From Bicyclus anynana (taxonomy: Eukaryota > Arthropoda > Insecta > Lepidoptera > Nymphalidae): a stretch of 64,000 nucleotides of DNA. The notes under the pieces were generated by a model that was given only the letters and a program-made list of their open reading frames with translations, was not told where the DNA came from and ran no database searches. Shown piece after piece: positions 1 to 11,800 of the stretch (within the stretch, counting starts at the first letter, position 1; every line of letters starts with the position of its first letter). Made by a program: the position numbers and the translations under genes. The stretch spans positions 18,296,889 to 18,360,888 of the forward strand of contig NC_069087.1 of assembly GCF_947172395.1 (NCBI RefSeq), given 5' to 3'.

Positions 1-360
1 AGCACCGCGAGCTTTTTAATTTAGCGTCATAACCTCGCAGGAATCCAAACAAGGGACGCCGGCGTACAAACAAACGTGTGCGGAAGTTTTTCTCAAAGTT
101 CTTTTACCTAATTTTTAGCATAAACCGTTCGGGCGACCTACGTCCCGACTCAAAGGCCGCCGCCGCCGCCCGTCACTCACGCCTAACGTAAATAGCTAAA
201 AATCCACCCCCCCTCGGTGTATGCAAGCGTTTCTTTGCGAGCTAGTTGCTTTGAGGCGATTTTAATTCGCTTATTTCGCTGCCGGGAAATTGCTAGTGTG
301 TTCCTGAATTAAGGTGCGTGATAGAGTGACGAGCGGGCGCGGGCTATATTGCTACAATTG
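1..360. other. GC-rich unique block
   Basis: Single-copy stretch richer in G+C than its surroundings, with a short CCG run near 157-170 and poly-C near 207-214. There is no significant open frame and no repeat match elsewhere in the window. It may be a conserved non-coding element or the edge of one cut by the window start; that role is inference. Confidence 0.3.
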
Positions 361-1290
361 TGACATTATTTCTTAAACTAGATTGAGCCGTAAGTAGTAT
401 CATTGTTTAATATCTGGGAAGTTGTACAGGTACTAATGTTATTATTGAGAAATATTATCATTTGCGATTATTATAATCATCTTAATATTATATTTGACGA
501 ATACACCTACCTACCTAGTCTAGAATAGGTCTCAACACACTAGACCTGAGTTAGCTATATTATAAACAATTATAAACCAAGTTATCTTATAAATTACTAT
601 GTAAAAAGGTTAGATTGTATTAAATGTTCAGCACCTTTTCAGAAATGTATAACCAAAACAATTTCGAAATTTAATGAGATCTGGGAATAAAACCTATGAT
701 CTCAGCATTTTTACGGGAGACTTACTAGAAATCGTCTTAATTCCAACTAGAAAAACCGTATCAATCAGTCAATAATCAATATAATAAAGAACACAATTAA
801 AAATCAAAGCCATTAAAATCGCTACCTCCTATAAATTAACCACACAAGTAGGTAAAGGTCTGTCCGCGTCAGGCGGACGGGTGTAAAGGCGCGAGGCGCT
901 GTGTGTTGTCGGCTTAAAAATATAATTTTTCCGCTGTAATGTACCCACTCGGGTACAGTGTACACCGGCTGATACGAGCGCTGCGAAATTAGCCGGATAA
1001 AGAAACACGACCTACCCTCTGTTTGTGACTTGCGAGCATTTCATAAAGCGATACGTAAACTGGACCACGTATATACGTATAAAACTTATACCCACTTTGC
1101 AAATGTTATCTAAATATTGAAATGAACTAGCTTTGCTCTATGGTTTCACTCGCGAAGATCCCGTTTCTGTTAAATGTTTTTATTTACTCAATTGGCCTTG
1201 ACTTCGATCTTACCTGATGCTAAGAGTCGGTGCAATCTAAGATAGACATGGGCTAACTTGGAAGACTTATACGTTTATTCTACCCATACC
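361..1290. other. AT-rich unique DNA, no gene seen
   Basis: Mostly AT-rich single-copy sequence. A GC-richer patch at about 850-1030 contains a small stem (GTCCGC at 862-867 with GCGGAC at 873-878). No open frame, tRNA or recognised repeat. Confidence 0.5.
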
Positions 1291-1591
1291 GAGTGGCAGA
1301 TTTACCAGTAGGCTAAGTAGACTGCAGCTTAGGGCGGCAGATTTCAGAGGGCGACATATTTGGTCCAAATAGTTTTTATTGCAGAAATAAAGAAAACTAC
1401 TCTTGAGAACTTCAATAAAAATTCCAATATTTTACTCCTACTGTACATACTAAAATATTAAAAGTCGCAATGTTACCGACAGATAAAATGTATTAAAAAC
1501 GTTTACGAACATTAGTGTCGAATTTCAGAGGACAGTAGGGGCGGCAAAAATTTAATAGCCTACGAGCGGCATATTTGTAAATCCGCCACTG
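1291..1591. mobile_element. Old hAT-like non-autonomous element
   Basis: The left end reads GAGTGGCAGATTTACC and the right end is the complement of CAGTGGCGGATTTAC, so the ends are imperfect inverted repeats of about 15 bp with further subterminal similarity (GCGGCA motifs and a GTAGGCTA motif near each end). The 8-bp flanks CCCATACC (1283-1290) and CAAATACC (1592-1599) match at six positions, consistent with an eroded hAT target duplication. About 300 bp, no open frame. Assignment to hAT rests on CAGTGGCG-type ends and the 8-bp flanks. Confidence 0.55.
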
Positions 1592-1642
1592 CAAATACCT
1601 CTGGCTATTTCTACGCGGCGAAGATGCAAGCATTTTTAACAT

Positions 1643-1855
1643 TCATCATCATCATATCAGCCGATGGACGACCACTGCTGGACAAAGGCCTTTTGTAGGG
1701 ACTTCCAAACATCATGATATTGAGACACCTGCATCCGGCGAATCCTTGCGACTCGCTTGATGTCGTCAATCCACCTGGTGGAGGGTCGACCAACACTGCG
1801 CTTACTAGTCGCCATTCCAGCACTTTGGGACCCTAACGTCCATCGGCTCTTAGAA
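1643..1855 (-). mobile_element. RTE-type LINE 3' fragment (reverse transcriptase C-terminus)
   Basis: Read on the minus strand this encodes the extreme C-terminus common to lepidopteran RTE-like endonuclease/reverse transcriptases: a GRPSTRWIDDIKRVA motif, then VWKSLQKAF and QQWSSIG just before the stop, followed by the (ATG)n tail typical of the family (1643-1655). A frameshift near 1805 separates the upstream KVLEWR motif from the rest, and an in-frame stop lies further upstream. It is a 5'-truncated dead copy; no catalytic domain is present. Confidence 0.75.
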
Positions 1856-2434
1856 CTATGTCTTTTTAACATTAGCCTAAAAGAAATGTATATGTAAGTG
1901 ATTCCGCTTCGCAACATGAGATAAAGTATCCGCAGCGACACTCGACACTCACCTATAGTTTATCCTGTAGTTTGGAATGGAACACGCCATTTCTATTGCA
2001 ATGTTTTTAAATATTTCTATGGAACGGCGTCAATAAATAATAATAATTAATAACCCGGGAATTAAATAGGGCAAGTCGAAGCCGGTAACAAATTAGCGCG
2101 CGTCACCCGTCGTTAATCACGCCGCTCGTCATCTCTCATCCGTCGCGCATCCGTCGCGGTGACGGGTTGTCTTCCGTGTTCGAAGTTTAAATATCAGCAC
2201 CCTAGTGCGTCCACAGTCTCAGCCGTTGCATCGTTTCGCGCTTTCCCTACTGTATCGTCCTGGCGAGTAGGAACTAGCTCCATGCTCACGTATGCTGCCA
2301 AGCAACATTACTGTGTTCCGGTCAGAAGAGCATGGCTGCCGAAAAACTACGTCTCAAGTTGATGGACACTTTCACCTTTCATTAATCCAGTACCCTGATG
2401 ACTTCTTATGAATTATAGTTACGTATTGGAAAAG
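1856..2434. other. Unique DNA with GC-rich block
   Basis: AT-rich to about 2070, then a GC-rich segment (2080-2360) with repeated CCGTCGC and CGTCATC motifs. No homology to other parts of the window. A possible non-coding element; the 67-codon open frame inside shows no recognisable domain. Confidence 0.3.
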
Positions 2435-2806
2435 TAAAGGTGGCTGTGATAGCCCAGTGGATATGACCTCTGCTTCCGATTCTGGAGGGTGTGGGTTCGA
2501 ATCTGGTCCGTGGCATCTCCAACAGTTGTGTGCATTTTAAGAACCGGAGGGTGTGGGTTAAAATCCGGTCCGGGGCATGCATCTCCAACTTTTCAGTTGT
2601 GTGCATTTTAAGAAATTAAATATCACGTGTCTCAAACGGCGAAGGAAAACATCGTGAGGAAACCTGCATACCAAAGAATTTTCTTAATTCTCAACGTGTG
2701 CGATGTCTGCCAATCCGCATTGGGCTAGCGTGGTGGACTATTGGCCTAACCCCTCTTATTCTGAGAGTAGACTCGAGCTCAGCAGTAAGCCGAATATGGG
2801 TTGATA
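2435..2806 (+). mobile_element. SINE-A copy with internal duplication
   Basis: tRNA-derived SINE. The A-box-like GTGATAGCCCAGTGG and B-box-like GGGTTCGAATC lie in the head, followed by the family body (AATCCGCATTGGGC, GAGCTCAGCAG, CCGAATATGGGTTGA). The B-box segment is present twice (2482-2543 and 2544-2614), the second copy having a mutated B box. Flanks ACGTATTGGAAAAG (2421-2434) and ACGTTTGGAAAGG (2807-2819) look like a diverged target duplication. The spurious 89-codon frame here is SINE body. Confidence 0.8.
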
Positions 2807-2819
2807 ACGTTTGGAAAGG

Positions 2820-3560
2820 AATTTTCGATTATGTACAATTTGTACGTATAATGCCTACCCTAGTTTACAACTTCGTGCACGCCACTTGGATTATCTATGA
2901 CCTGCGAAGAGTTGGTCTCTTTATAGGCGATGGTTTACGACTTACCACTACTGACCATCTGCGTTGACCAATTTTATTAAAAAAAATCAAAAACATTAAC
3001 AGACTCATATCCATCTTATTTTGGATGTCGCGTCGCTTAGATATCTAAGGAAATATAGTCCCTGATTTGAAGTAACTCGATACAATCAGCTGAGCTACTT
3101 AGCATACAAACTGTCATCCATTTTAAAACGGTAGAAGCTTAAATTCAATATTTCGAAAGACTCCCTTTGAATCAATTTAACATCGAACAGTAACAATGGA
3201 GTGTTCCTCATTTCCTATTTCGACGAAGGTAACTCTATTATTCCTTCTAATTAGCCAGCATTTTAAAATCTGCCAGCTGAATAGCGGGTGCTCTTTAAAA
3301 AACGTCCACGCTTTCCTTTACACGATTATCGGGTGGTGGGGGGTTTAACCCCCTGTAGTTACGGGGGGGTAACAAATGTACATTCGCTAACAAAAATCGC
3401 TCGATTTTTAATTAGGAGCCCGAGGCAGCGGGGGCACGTGATCGGAATGAAGTGATCGCTCATTGCATACTTGCTGCGACGTACGGACGTGGACGCGACG
3501 GGACGCGCGAGCGACATGTCGCAAAACTAAATGTCGCAACACATATTGAGTAAATTAAAC
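2820..3560. other. Unique DNA with GC-rich patch
   Basis: Single-copy. A GC-rich patch at 3410-3540 contains several CGACG/GGACG motifs and a repeated ATGTCGCAA (3515 and 3530 region). Poly-C and poly-G tracts near 3350-3370. No gene seen. Confidence 0.35.
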
Positions 3561-5954
3561 TAATTACTATGCTTTGAAGAGTAAAAATCAAAATTAGAAA
3601 TTCGAAATACATAGGTAATATTATAAAACTTTATTGAAATAAATAAAAAGAATAATAAAGCTGGTTTCAAAATCAGCCTAGTAAAAAGCTAGAAAATAAG
3701 TAATAAAAGCGACAACAATACAATACTTTATCATAATTGTTTCTTTGATCCAATTTTTTCTAATTTCACAATTTACTTAATCATCTACTTACTTAATCCT
3801 AAAATATTTTTATTTATTGATATTTGGTATAATCAATACCTACAAACACCTGACAAACAATGCAGCCCTGCACCCATCAATCTGTGGTACACGTTTTATA
3901 TCAAATGTGTATAACTTCATCGAAAAACATAACCTCGAAAGTGCTGCTTTGGTGCAAAGTAATTGGTCTATCTGAAGTCAGCGTTGGTATAATAGCTTCA
4001 TACAAATTATTTAGCGATGAGTGCAATTCCCTGTTCATCTATCTCGTATAATCTTATGTCCATCTTAATGTCTTGCGTCAGTCGCAAGTGCACGCAGGTA
4101 TGAAGGCACGTAAAAGTCGCTAGTGAAGACGTAGGTAGGTATTAGCGGGAAACTCAGTTAACCCCGCCTTGACTGTCCAATCAGCGATTGTGCTTAATGA
4201 GACGGCACTCTTTCTATGTTTATTCCGTCGTGATCAGGTTATCGGGTAGTCTGCCAAATTCACGCTTTTCGATAAGTTTTCGGGACGTTCGTCACGATTG
4301 AATCAATATTCCGGAGAGTTAGTCTTAATAGACTGGTACAAAAGAGCTGGCAAAACTTTTATTATTGGAGACATTTTAACTATGATTGAAATTACACTAA
4401 GGGCCGGTATCCACCACCTTATAATAAGTCTCGGATTCCTTTTTACGGGTTTTGTCTATGTCTTGTACGTATTTCAATGTTTTCAGGAGCAAGACAATGC
4501 ATAGTAGAACTTTTTACTAAGATGCTTTAAGATGACTTGTGTTAAGTATATTATGTATTGTACCTATGTATGCATAGTAGGACGGTTTGGGCTACGAAAT
4601 ATTGAACTTTTCTTTGTTCTACGAAATTCTTAGACTTTGGCTTTTGACATTCGCTACCGCATTGAAGCAGTGTGGTAGATCTAAGTTTTCCTATCTTCTA
4701 TAAGGAGAAAAGTTTGGCCCTGTAGTAGGCCGATAAATCAGGCTAATAGTTGTGATTATTATAAATAGGTACCTACCAAAACAATCTTTTAAGCGCTTCA
4801 TCCACACGAAGCCTTTTTGGTGTTCCAACGGCACGATATAAGTAATTGTATGTTTTATGGGTTTTTCCAATAATTCGTAATATTATGTGGGTCAGCTAAT
4901 ATGTATAAAACAACTTGAATTTTCAATGTTTTGTTATTTTTTTAGCATGAATAAAGCAAGTTCTTCAACTGTAGCTTTACACCATAGTCACGTCATAACA
5001 TGTCATTAAATAGTAAATGCCAATCCCAAAACACGGGAAAACAGTACAAGCTGTACCTAGGTGGGAGCCATAGATAAATATATTATTTAAGTCAACGACC
5101 TTCAGGTATACTCGAAACAACTTGTACGTATTTCTTTACGGCCTCCCCCCTCTCGTCTGAGGCTCATGCTTACAAACTGTCGCATTACGGGCCATCCCTA
5201 GCACAACAAAGCCACTCGCCACAATTCAAACAGACAAGCGAAATAAAACCTTCCACCCTACGAAGTAAGGACACATCGGAATGCACAACAAAAGTTTGCA
5301 CGGTCAGCCAATATTACATTTGCGTACGAATTGGGTAATTTTAAACCTTACGCCTTTGGGATACAGAATTTGGATGGGTAGTTCTGAATTTAGTAAAAGT
5401 AATGTTAATTCTGAGCTAATGATATGGGATAGCATCTTTTTGAATTGCTTCGTCTTATTTGCGATGTTTGTGGAAATGGACATCTCCAGGCTCTGCGAGG
5501 ACCCTTTTAATTTTAACTAACTGGCCTTCGTGTGATCTCAGAGTAAACAAGTGTACAGAGGGGACTGTGACTACTAGACAAATCTTTGTAGAGAGTGTTT
5601 AAATATCCTCTACAGCTACAAATAGTTAGAGTTTACTGTCCAAACATTCAGAGAGAGCGATAGAAGATATGGAAAAAGTAAAAACATTATAAAAAAATAT
5701 TTTGCGCGCGAAAATGTTAAATGAAATACTGACCCAGTGTGGTGAAATAAATGTAACCCAAAAACAATAGTCGTGTGTTCTGCAAACACAACCAACCGAC
5801 CATAATTACTCTGCCAAGAGTGCACTACTAAGAAGAGTACGTATACACTTTCGAGTAAAAAATTGGTCACCATAACTAAGTACAAGTGACATTCCTCATT
5901 ACAAATGAAATGATAAGCTAGTGTTACAAATAAGTAAACACAACAGTAGCCCGA
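3561..5954. other. AT-rich unique DNA, no gene seen
   Basis: Long AT-rich stretch. The open frames of 60-80 codons are at the length expected by chance in such sequence and have no domain. Modestly GC-richer patches lie at 4085-4220 and 5140-5280. The 151-codon minus-strand frame covering 5616-6071 is rejected as a gene. Confidence 0.45.
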
Positions 5955-6024
5955 CAGCTGATGCGGGTTGAACCTAGGACTATTCAATTTTAGTCCCAAC
6001 CCCTCAACCGTGGAGCTAAAGGCA
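5955..6024 (-). mobile_element. tRNA-like SINE head fragment
   Basis: On the minus strand an A-box-like TAGCTCCACGGTTGAGG is followed about 35 nt later by a B-box-like GGTTCAACCC. Spacing fits a tRNA-derived head, but the flanks do not pair as an acceptor stem, so a SINE relic is likelier than a tRNA gene. Confidence 0.4.
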
Positions 6025-8342
6025 TACATACTCGTAACATTAACTCCACAAAGGACGCAAAGTACCCTCAATATACCGGGCCCTCAGTAAGTAAGTTTAT
6101 CGATACTCGGCCTCAATAGACATAATCGCAAAACAAGGCATTGCACTATAATAAGTGCAGGTCGTAGCGGGTGCCCAATCGCCTTGAGTGAAAACTGCCA
6201 TAAACGGCGTACTACTACAAAGATTAGTTTGCAGACCATACACACGCTGTACAAATCTCATGTCTCCGCCCTCTCAGAGACATAGCCTAGCAATAACTTG
6301 CTTTCAAGGTGTATACCTAATAAAAATGTATTAACTTAAACTATACTTACATGTAAAACAGTTTTATGTAACTTTTTTATGATAAAAGAATCATTCATTT
6401 GGGAATCTGACAGATAATTAAGATAATCATCTGTCAGATTCTTAAATAAATAAATAATAAATTTTAAATCCTGAAACAAATTTCGTTTTAATCAATCTAC
6501 CATTCCAAAAAAAAACGATAATACTTTACGCCTATGTCAACATACCTAAACGTAATATTTCGATTCTATGTTATAAAACAACGAAAAGTTAGATAAAAAA
6601 ATTAATTAATCTAAAAAGTACCTAAGTAAGTAGCTAACTTTTAACAAAGCTTAAATTTTATTTCGTGGAAGCAAATGAAATGGGAATCAAAATTTAAAGT
6701 CGTCCTCGAAGAAATTTAGGAATATATAAGAAAACTGCACAATTCTGCTATTAGTCGTAACTTATTAAAGACAATTTCCTACGCTCTAGCGCGACCAATC
6801 GGGCTGAGTGAGAACCGCTATAAAGGAAACGGTTAATAGCAAGTGCCGAGTTACTGAGCGGAACAGGATTATGGGGTAGGAATTTAGTTGATCGTACGTA
6901 CGAAACGAACTGCCGGCTCTGCGTCTGTTTTATTCTTTACCCGTTTTCGCGCTTAATGTCCCATTGTGATTCTAGTGTTGGTACAGCGGGGTCTTTGACT
7001 CGGCTTAATCTTTGAATCGATTTGTTTATAAAAGAAATGCGATAAAGCGTTTACTAATTATATTATGCTAGTAGGTACAAACTAATCGAACAGGTCTAGG
7101 GTTGGCAAAACGATTAATTGTCATGCTATTTCTTCTGTAACTAGTGCGTAAAAGACAATACCTATAAAACAGTGGCGATTCATTATGCGTTTCAAAGTTC
7201 AATTTGGACGCCAATGAAAACGTCGCGTGTGGTGCCAGTAACAGTAAAATTAATAAACAGTTGTCGTGATTTATCGGAAAATGACAACTTGTTTTAAATC
7301 CTGTTCTGGAACTGGCAGTTGATGCAGTTTACACCTTTGCGTTGATAATGTCATGATTACACAACAAAATATGATAAATTTGATTAATTTGATTAATTTG
7401 AAACAATTTAGATATTTGAGTATAATACTTTTCAAATAATTTTCCTAATTTTTTATCATCTGTTTTCCTAACGTGCTATTTTCTTATTTTTTTCAACTAT
7501 GTATAATAAAATACTGCATATCAACCTCGTATCTGCACCTATCAATTGCAGAATAAATAAAGTAACGTTCAGGGCTAGGGTTACTAACAAGTTGAAACAA
7601 TTTTCTCAGTTACGCTAATTTTGGAAAATCAACTTTTCCAATTTATCCCGCAGCTATTCTGAGAGCTCAGGTTTTGGGAGCTTTTTACAGGTAGAAAATA
7701 AAGTGTTTGATGCCATTTTTACATGTAGTTTTGATGCCATAATTTAATATTGTGTCCCATTATCTAGCAAACCATTTTGTCCCCTCCAACAAATTAAACA
7801 ACCTGTGTGACATGCACGCCATATATGCATCATAGCACTGCATACCCTACAACATTTGTCGTAACAAGTAATAGAAGTATTTTTACATAGCTTACCTATC
7901 TAGTTAGATTTTAGGCCACATCTACAGTCATAGGTGAAATCGTGGTCAAGCGCGAGTCTAATCCACATAAAAAAGAAGAGCCTAATTAGAAACAGCGATT
8001 CAATCAGCGTAGAGCTCGAGGAAGCAGGGGATCTCTGATCTACACCCATTAGCTGGTGTACGGGAGTCAACTAATACACCATTAAGATATCAATCAATAC
8101 AAGCTCTCAATGCGGGCGCTGCCGACATTAGCATGGTAATGTCGCTGGAGCCAGCGGCTGTTGATAGCATCTGGTCGCTGACTGGTCACCACTTCGATAC
8201 CCAGTTACTTAAGGAATTTTTATAGTAGACCTATTTAATATTATCTATGTGAGTTTGTTGGTATGTTGCGATTTCACGCCTAACTACTAGGCTGATTTTA
8301 AATTTTTTTTACCAAAGAATAACTATATATATATATATAATA
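6025..8342. other. Unique DNA, no gene seen
   Basis: AT-rich with GC-richer islands at 6120-6270, 6780-6960 and 8090-8210. Two islands share a related stretch of about 40 bp (6172-6215 and 6791-6831). A (AT)n run lies at 8324-8339. No coding signal. Confidence 0.4.
6403..6441. repeat. Short perfect palindrome
   Basis: GAATCTGACAGAT (6403-6415) and its exact complement (6429-6441) with a 13-nt loop. No terminal-repeat context is seen. Confidence 0.9.
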
Positions 8343-8498
8343 AGTTCCTAAGCCTAAGGTTGCCTGGAAGAGATCGCTACTAAGCGATAAGGCCGCCTGT
8401 TGTATTCTACTTTTTCTTATGTTTCTGTTTTGCTTCTTTCTTTTATTTTTTTTGTGGTGTACAAATAAAGAGTATTAAATAAATAAATAAATAACTCT
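8343..8498 (+). mobile_element. LINE-type 3' untranslated end with AT-rich tail
   Basis: Contains a small stem (GATCGCTACTAAGCGATAAGG region) followed by a pyrimidine-rich stretch, a GTGGTGTACAAATAAAGAG segment and an (AAAT)n tail at 8476-8494. This combination is familiar from lepidopteran LINE 3' ends; the exact clade cannot be told without the coding part. Confidence 0.55.
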
Positions 8499-9022
8499 AC
8501 ATTAACAGTGACTAACTTAAACTATATTTTATCACTGTATTCCCGTGGAAACGGAAATTACGCGAGTGCGTCCATTTACCTGAGACATAGGTGCTGGCAC
8601 ACAGCATTGCTGCATGGTAGTAGAAGAAGACATGACAGTGGTACTTCCCTGGATGAACTCTGTTGCAAAGAGTTCTACTACAAATCTCTAGAAATGAAGC
8701 CTTTAGCACCACGGGTAAGGGGTCGAATTTAAGGCCGAGAGGTTAGAAGTTCATTTCCCTCAGTTCATCATTCAGTATTTAGATTTAGATTGACTATTGC
8801 ACAGGCGACTAGGTAGGTGGCAGAAATAAAGATGGCGGTAATACTTTCCCTAACAAAAAAGGGTTCAAAGATTCAATTGTACATTAAACTCTCCTCCAGA
8901 TAATATCAACCACATTCCAAGCCCTGCCGAGAGGTGGGACCATTTCCATGCTAATACTACGAGACCAGACCATAGACTAGTTAATATTTGTAGATCAGAT
9001 GTTTCGTAGTCGGTATTTACCT
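8499..9022. other. Unique DNA, no gene seen
   Basis: No repeat or gene recognised. Overlapping 66- and 74-codon frames on opposite strands at 8508-8732 have no domain and are treated as chance. Confidence 0.4.
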
Positions 9023-9090
9023 CCAGATTGCATCATCACTTACCATCAGGTGTAGTCAAGGACTAACTTTTAAAGAATTAAAAAAAAAGT
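9023..9090 (+). mobile_element. SINE-B 3' fragment
   Basis: Carries the family 3' signature GATTGCATCATCACTTACC, then CAGGTGTAGTCAAGGACTAAC and an A-rich end. 5' portion absent. Confidence 0.7.
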
Positions 9091-9173
9091 TTGAAGATTA
9101 ATTAGGTACTAAAACTGCCTCGTTGGTCCAGGGCTTAGGCTGTTTCTTCAAAATCAGGCTTTTTATTCCTTAC

Positions 9174-9399
9174 AAGTTAAGGAGAGGAAGAAAATCCACA
9201 CCCCTTACGGTTTCTACACGACATCGAACCGGAACGCTAAATCTTCGCGCTAAATAAATAAACGCTAAATAAACGCTTGGCGGTACGCCTTTGTGGGTAG
9301 GGTGGTAACTAGCCATGGCCGAAGCTTCCCAACAGCCTGAACTGGAACAATTAAGAAAACCTCAACCAGTCAGCCGGGTATTGGACACGGAGGCCGTCA
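9174..9399 (-). mobile_element. SINE-B copy, internally deleted
   Basis: Minus-strand SINE-B: GAAAATCCACACCCC, TCTACACGACATCG, TTGGCGGTACG, GGTAGGGTGGTAACTAGCC and the 5' end GACGGCCTCCGTG are recognisable in order. The part between the 5' end and the linker, including the B box, is deleted. A 104-codon plus-strand frame across it is a SINE artefact. Confidence 0.7.
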
Positions 9400-9474
9400 A
9401 AATTGAAATTGAATTAGCCGTTTTCCGTGATTTTTTTTTTGTAAAAATTCCAAGCCAGGCTTTGGAATGCAACA

Positions 9475-9522
9475 TGCCTAAGTCCAGCAGTGGACGTCCG
9501 TCGGCTGATAATGATGATGATG
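9475..9522 (+). mobile_element. RTE 3' end with (ATG)n tail
   Basis: Short 3' end of the RTE family: CAGCAGTGGACGTCC, CGGCTGATAATG and a GATGATGATG tail. It abuts an oppositely oriented SINE-A head. Confidence 0.65.
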
Positions 9523-9526
9523 TGAA

Positions 9527-9603
9527 TGTGCATGCCCTGGACCGGATTCGAACCCCTCCAGAATCGGAGGCAGAGGTCATATCCACTGGACTATCACGGC
9601 TCT
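9527..9603 (-). mobile_element. SINE-A head fragment
   Basis: On the minus strand: GAGCCGTGATAGTCCAGTGG (A box), GACCTCTGCCTCCGATTC, then the B-box region with GGTTCGAATCCGG. Only the tRNA-like head is present; the body is missing. Confidence 0.7.
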
Positions 9604-11232
9604 CAAAATATGCTTATAATGATGATTAAATATATGACTAGAGAGCTTCTATAGCGAAATTAAAAAACATCACCGGACACGTAACTACCTACATGAGATC
9701 ACCCTAATTAATTCCATCGGTTATTTATCGTTTATCATTTTTATGGACCGATGGACCGTAAATCCTCCTCCACCGATGATCTATTGCTGCTAATGCAAAC
9801 GACTGTCGCTCGCCGTCGCCGCGCTAACGTTCTGTGCTATGATAACGATGTCCGTCCGTTTGTAAACTTGTTGCTCGATGTTTTCTTGAATGGTTTTTTG
9901 AATAGGTATATTTATTGTGGCACATCATTGTTTTAATCTTTGGCAAATGCTGTCAACAACTTTTTAAATTAAGTGTTTTGTTTGTTGTACTTGTTGAGCT
10001 TCTGGATTCTGTATAAAAATTAATTGATCATAGTTTAGCAATGTATGTAAGCATGTTGTGTTTGCTTCAAGTAGGCACAATTACGTGAGGATGAGAAGAA
10101 GCTATTTTTAATATATGTTAGGTTAAGTATCTGTGCCAGCTTAGCAAACCATTAACAAAAAAAAATTAAAAGTGGTAGGTAACAGATTAATAAGTAGGTA
10201 GTACATATAATATGTTGCATATTTCCTTTCATCAAAGGAAATTTGAAAATAATCTTTCGGCCTTACTTTTGGATGTCCTTGTATAGTTTTACTAACATAA
10301 ATAAAATAACATTTTTTTATTGAAAAGAACCTACACTCTAAAATAATAGACAAGATCTTTGAACACGCCTGTTGGTATTTGCTAAAATGACTAAAGCCGA
10401 ATAAGTAACTAACTTCTAGTTTATTAAATACTTTTTAATTTGTTACTAAACCTATTATATCCTATAGAAAATCCATTTTTGTGAATAATGCTGATTTAAC
10501 ATGCCAAAATATCAAAATTGTAAAACAATTTAGTAGCGAATGATATATTATACATTTATATTCACATAATTTAAGAGTCGGTTTACATTGCGTTGCATAA
10601 TTGAAGTATTTACGAACAAAATCAGTTCTCCAGTAGGGTGGCCATAACACTGTAGTACATGGGACATTCCTGGTGAGCCCCGTTAGGACGGAAACGGCCG
10701 TTTTGATTCAGTAATGGCGAGGATGATCGCTTAGAAAATGTAAATTGCTAATGTCAGCGTCTCCGTTAAAATGTTTACATTTCCATATTAACAATGACTA
10801 TGAAAGTAATAAGCAATAACCTTTAAGTTTCATGGTCTTGTTAAAACTGATGTACGAAACAATACAATGGAATGATCGGTGTAAATTCTTCTCTGTTATA
10901 TTATTATGAATTTGCATAGTGTATTAGTTTTATGACATTGTTGGACAATAGGCAAAGTGATTATGAGTACTGAATTAGTTCGCAGTTACAATATATCAAT
11001 TACTCTATATCATGAATTGTTCATGACACAGTCCATCAAAGTGACATTCACATTTAAAACAAAATTTCAAACGTGTTTTCTCGGCACAACCATAATCAGA
11101 AAACAATTTATAGATTCTATATCTTATAAGTCACTGTAATAAAATCCGAAAGATTCCAAATTACTTAGCTAGAAATGTTTGAAGTATTTCATATAGTAAT
11201 ATAATATTATAAATATGTCTGACACACAAGAA
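9604..11232. other. Unique DNA, no gene seen
   Basis: AT-rich with a GC-richer block at about 9715-9860 containing two ATGGACCG motifs, and another at 10660-10740. Candidate non-coding elements only; the 60-70 codon frames have no domain. Confidence 0.35.
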
Positions 11233-11300
11233 GTGGTAAAATGGAGACTTTTCCCAAATATTGGCTGTACAATATTTGGGAAAAGTCTCCATTTTACCAC
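11233..11300. repeat. Perfect 30-nt palindrome
   Basis: Arms 11233-11262 and 11271-11300 are exact reverse complements around an 8-nt loop (GGCTGTAC). The sequence is unrelated to other hairpins in the window. The motif GACGCCATAA follows at 11317. Confidence 0.95.
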
Positions 11301-11415
11301 CCTGGAGGGTCACAGCGACGCCATAAATCTCTCACGGACAGTCCCTAATATATTACACGAATGATATTTTGTAATTTAAAACATGATAGTTAATTTCATA
11401 TTCGGTTGTAAATCA

Positions 11416-11485
11416 AACGTTTAATGGCGTTGTGGGACGAACTGGGGATCGATGAGAAATTATCCTCTGATTAGATTTTTAAATA
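11416..11485 (+). repeat. 70-bp duplicated element, copy 1
   Basis: Shares GTTTAATGGC, GGATCGATGA and CCTCTGATTAGATTTTTAAA with 13503-13573 at about 80% identity by eye, in the same orientation. It does not resemble the transposons in the window. May be a duplicated regulatory element (inference). Confidence 0.7.
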
Positions 11486-11800
11486 CGACACAGGCAAGTA
11501 TAGAGTTACATAAACTTCTTAGTTTCTGAGTCAAAATTCATTTTCTATTGATTTGTATTTTGTTTTAATATTGAGAAAAACCCTCGGCTCAAAAATATGT
11601 AATGTTACATATTTTAGTAGGAGTGTAGATAGGTACTATACTTATGAAAATCAAACGCTATAGTTTTCTTAAGTGGATTTATGCATAACGTGGTGTCCTC
11701 AAAAGCAAAATACCTACGAGTAAGTAATTCGTTTTCAAAGTTGTGAGATAATAGTACTGATCTATGAACACTTCATATACGATATCCTAAAAGTAAGGTA

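Noticed and set aside
5616..6071. 151-codon minus-strand open frame, the second longest in the window
   Set aside because: Hydrophobic, Leu/Phe/Val-rich composition from AT-rich DNA, no recognisable domain, and it crosses a tRNA-like SINE head.
9315..9629. 104-codon plus-strand frame starting with a good ATG
   Set aside because: It is antisense SINE-B, then an RTE 3' end, then an antisense SINE-A head.
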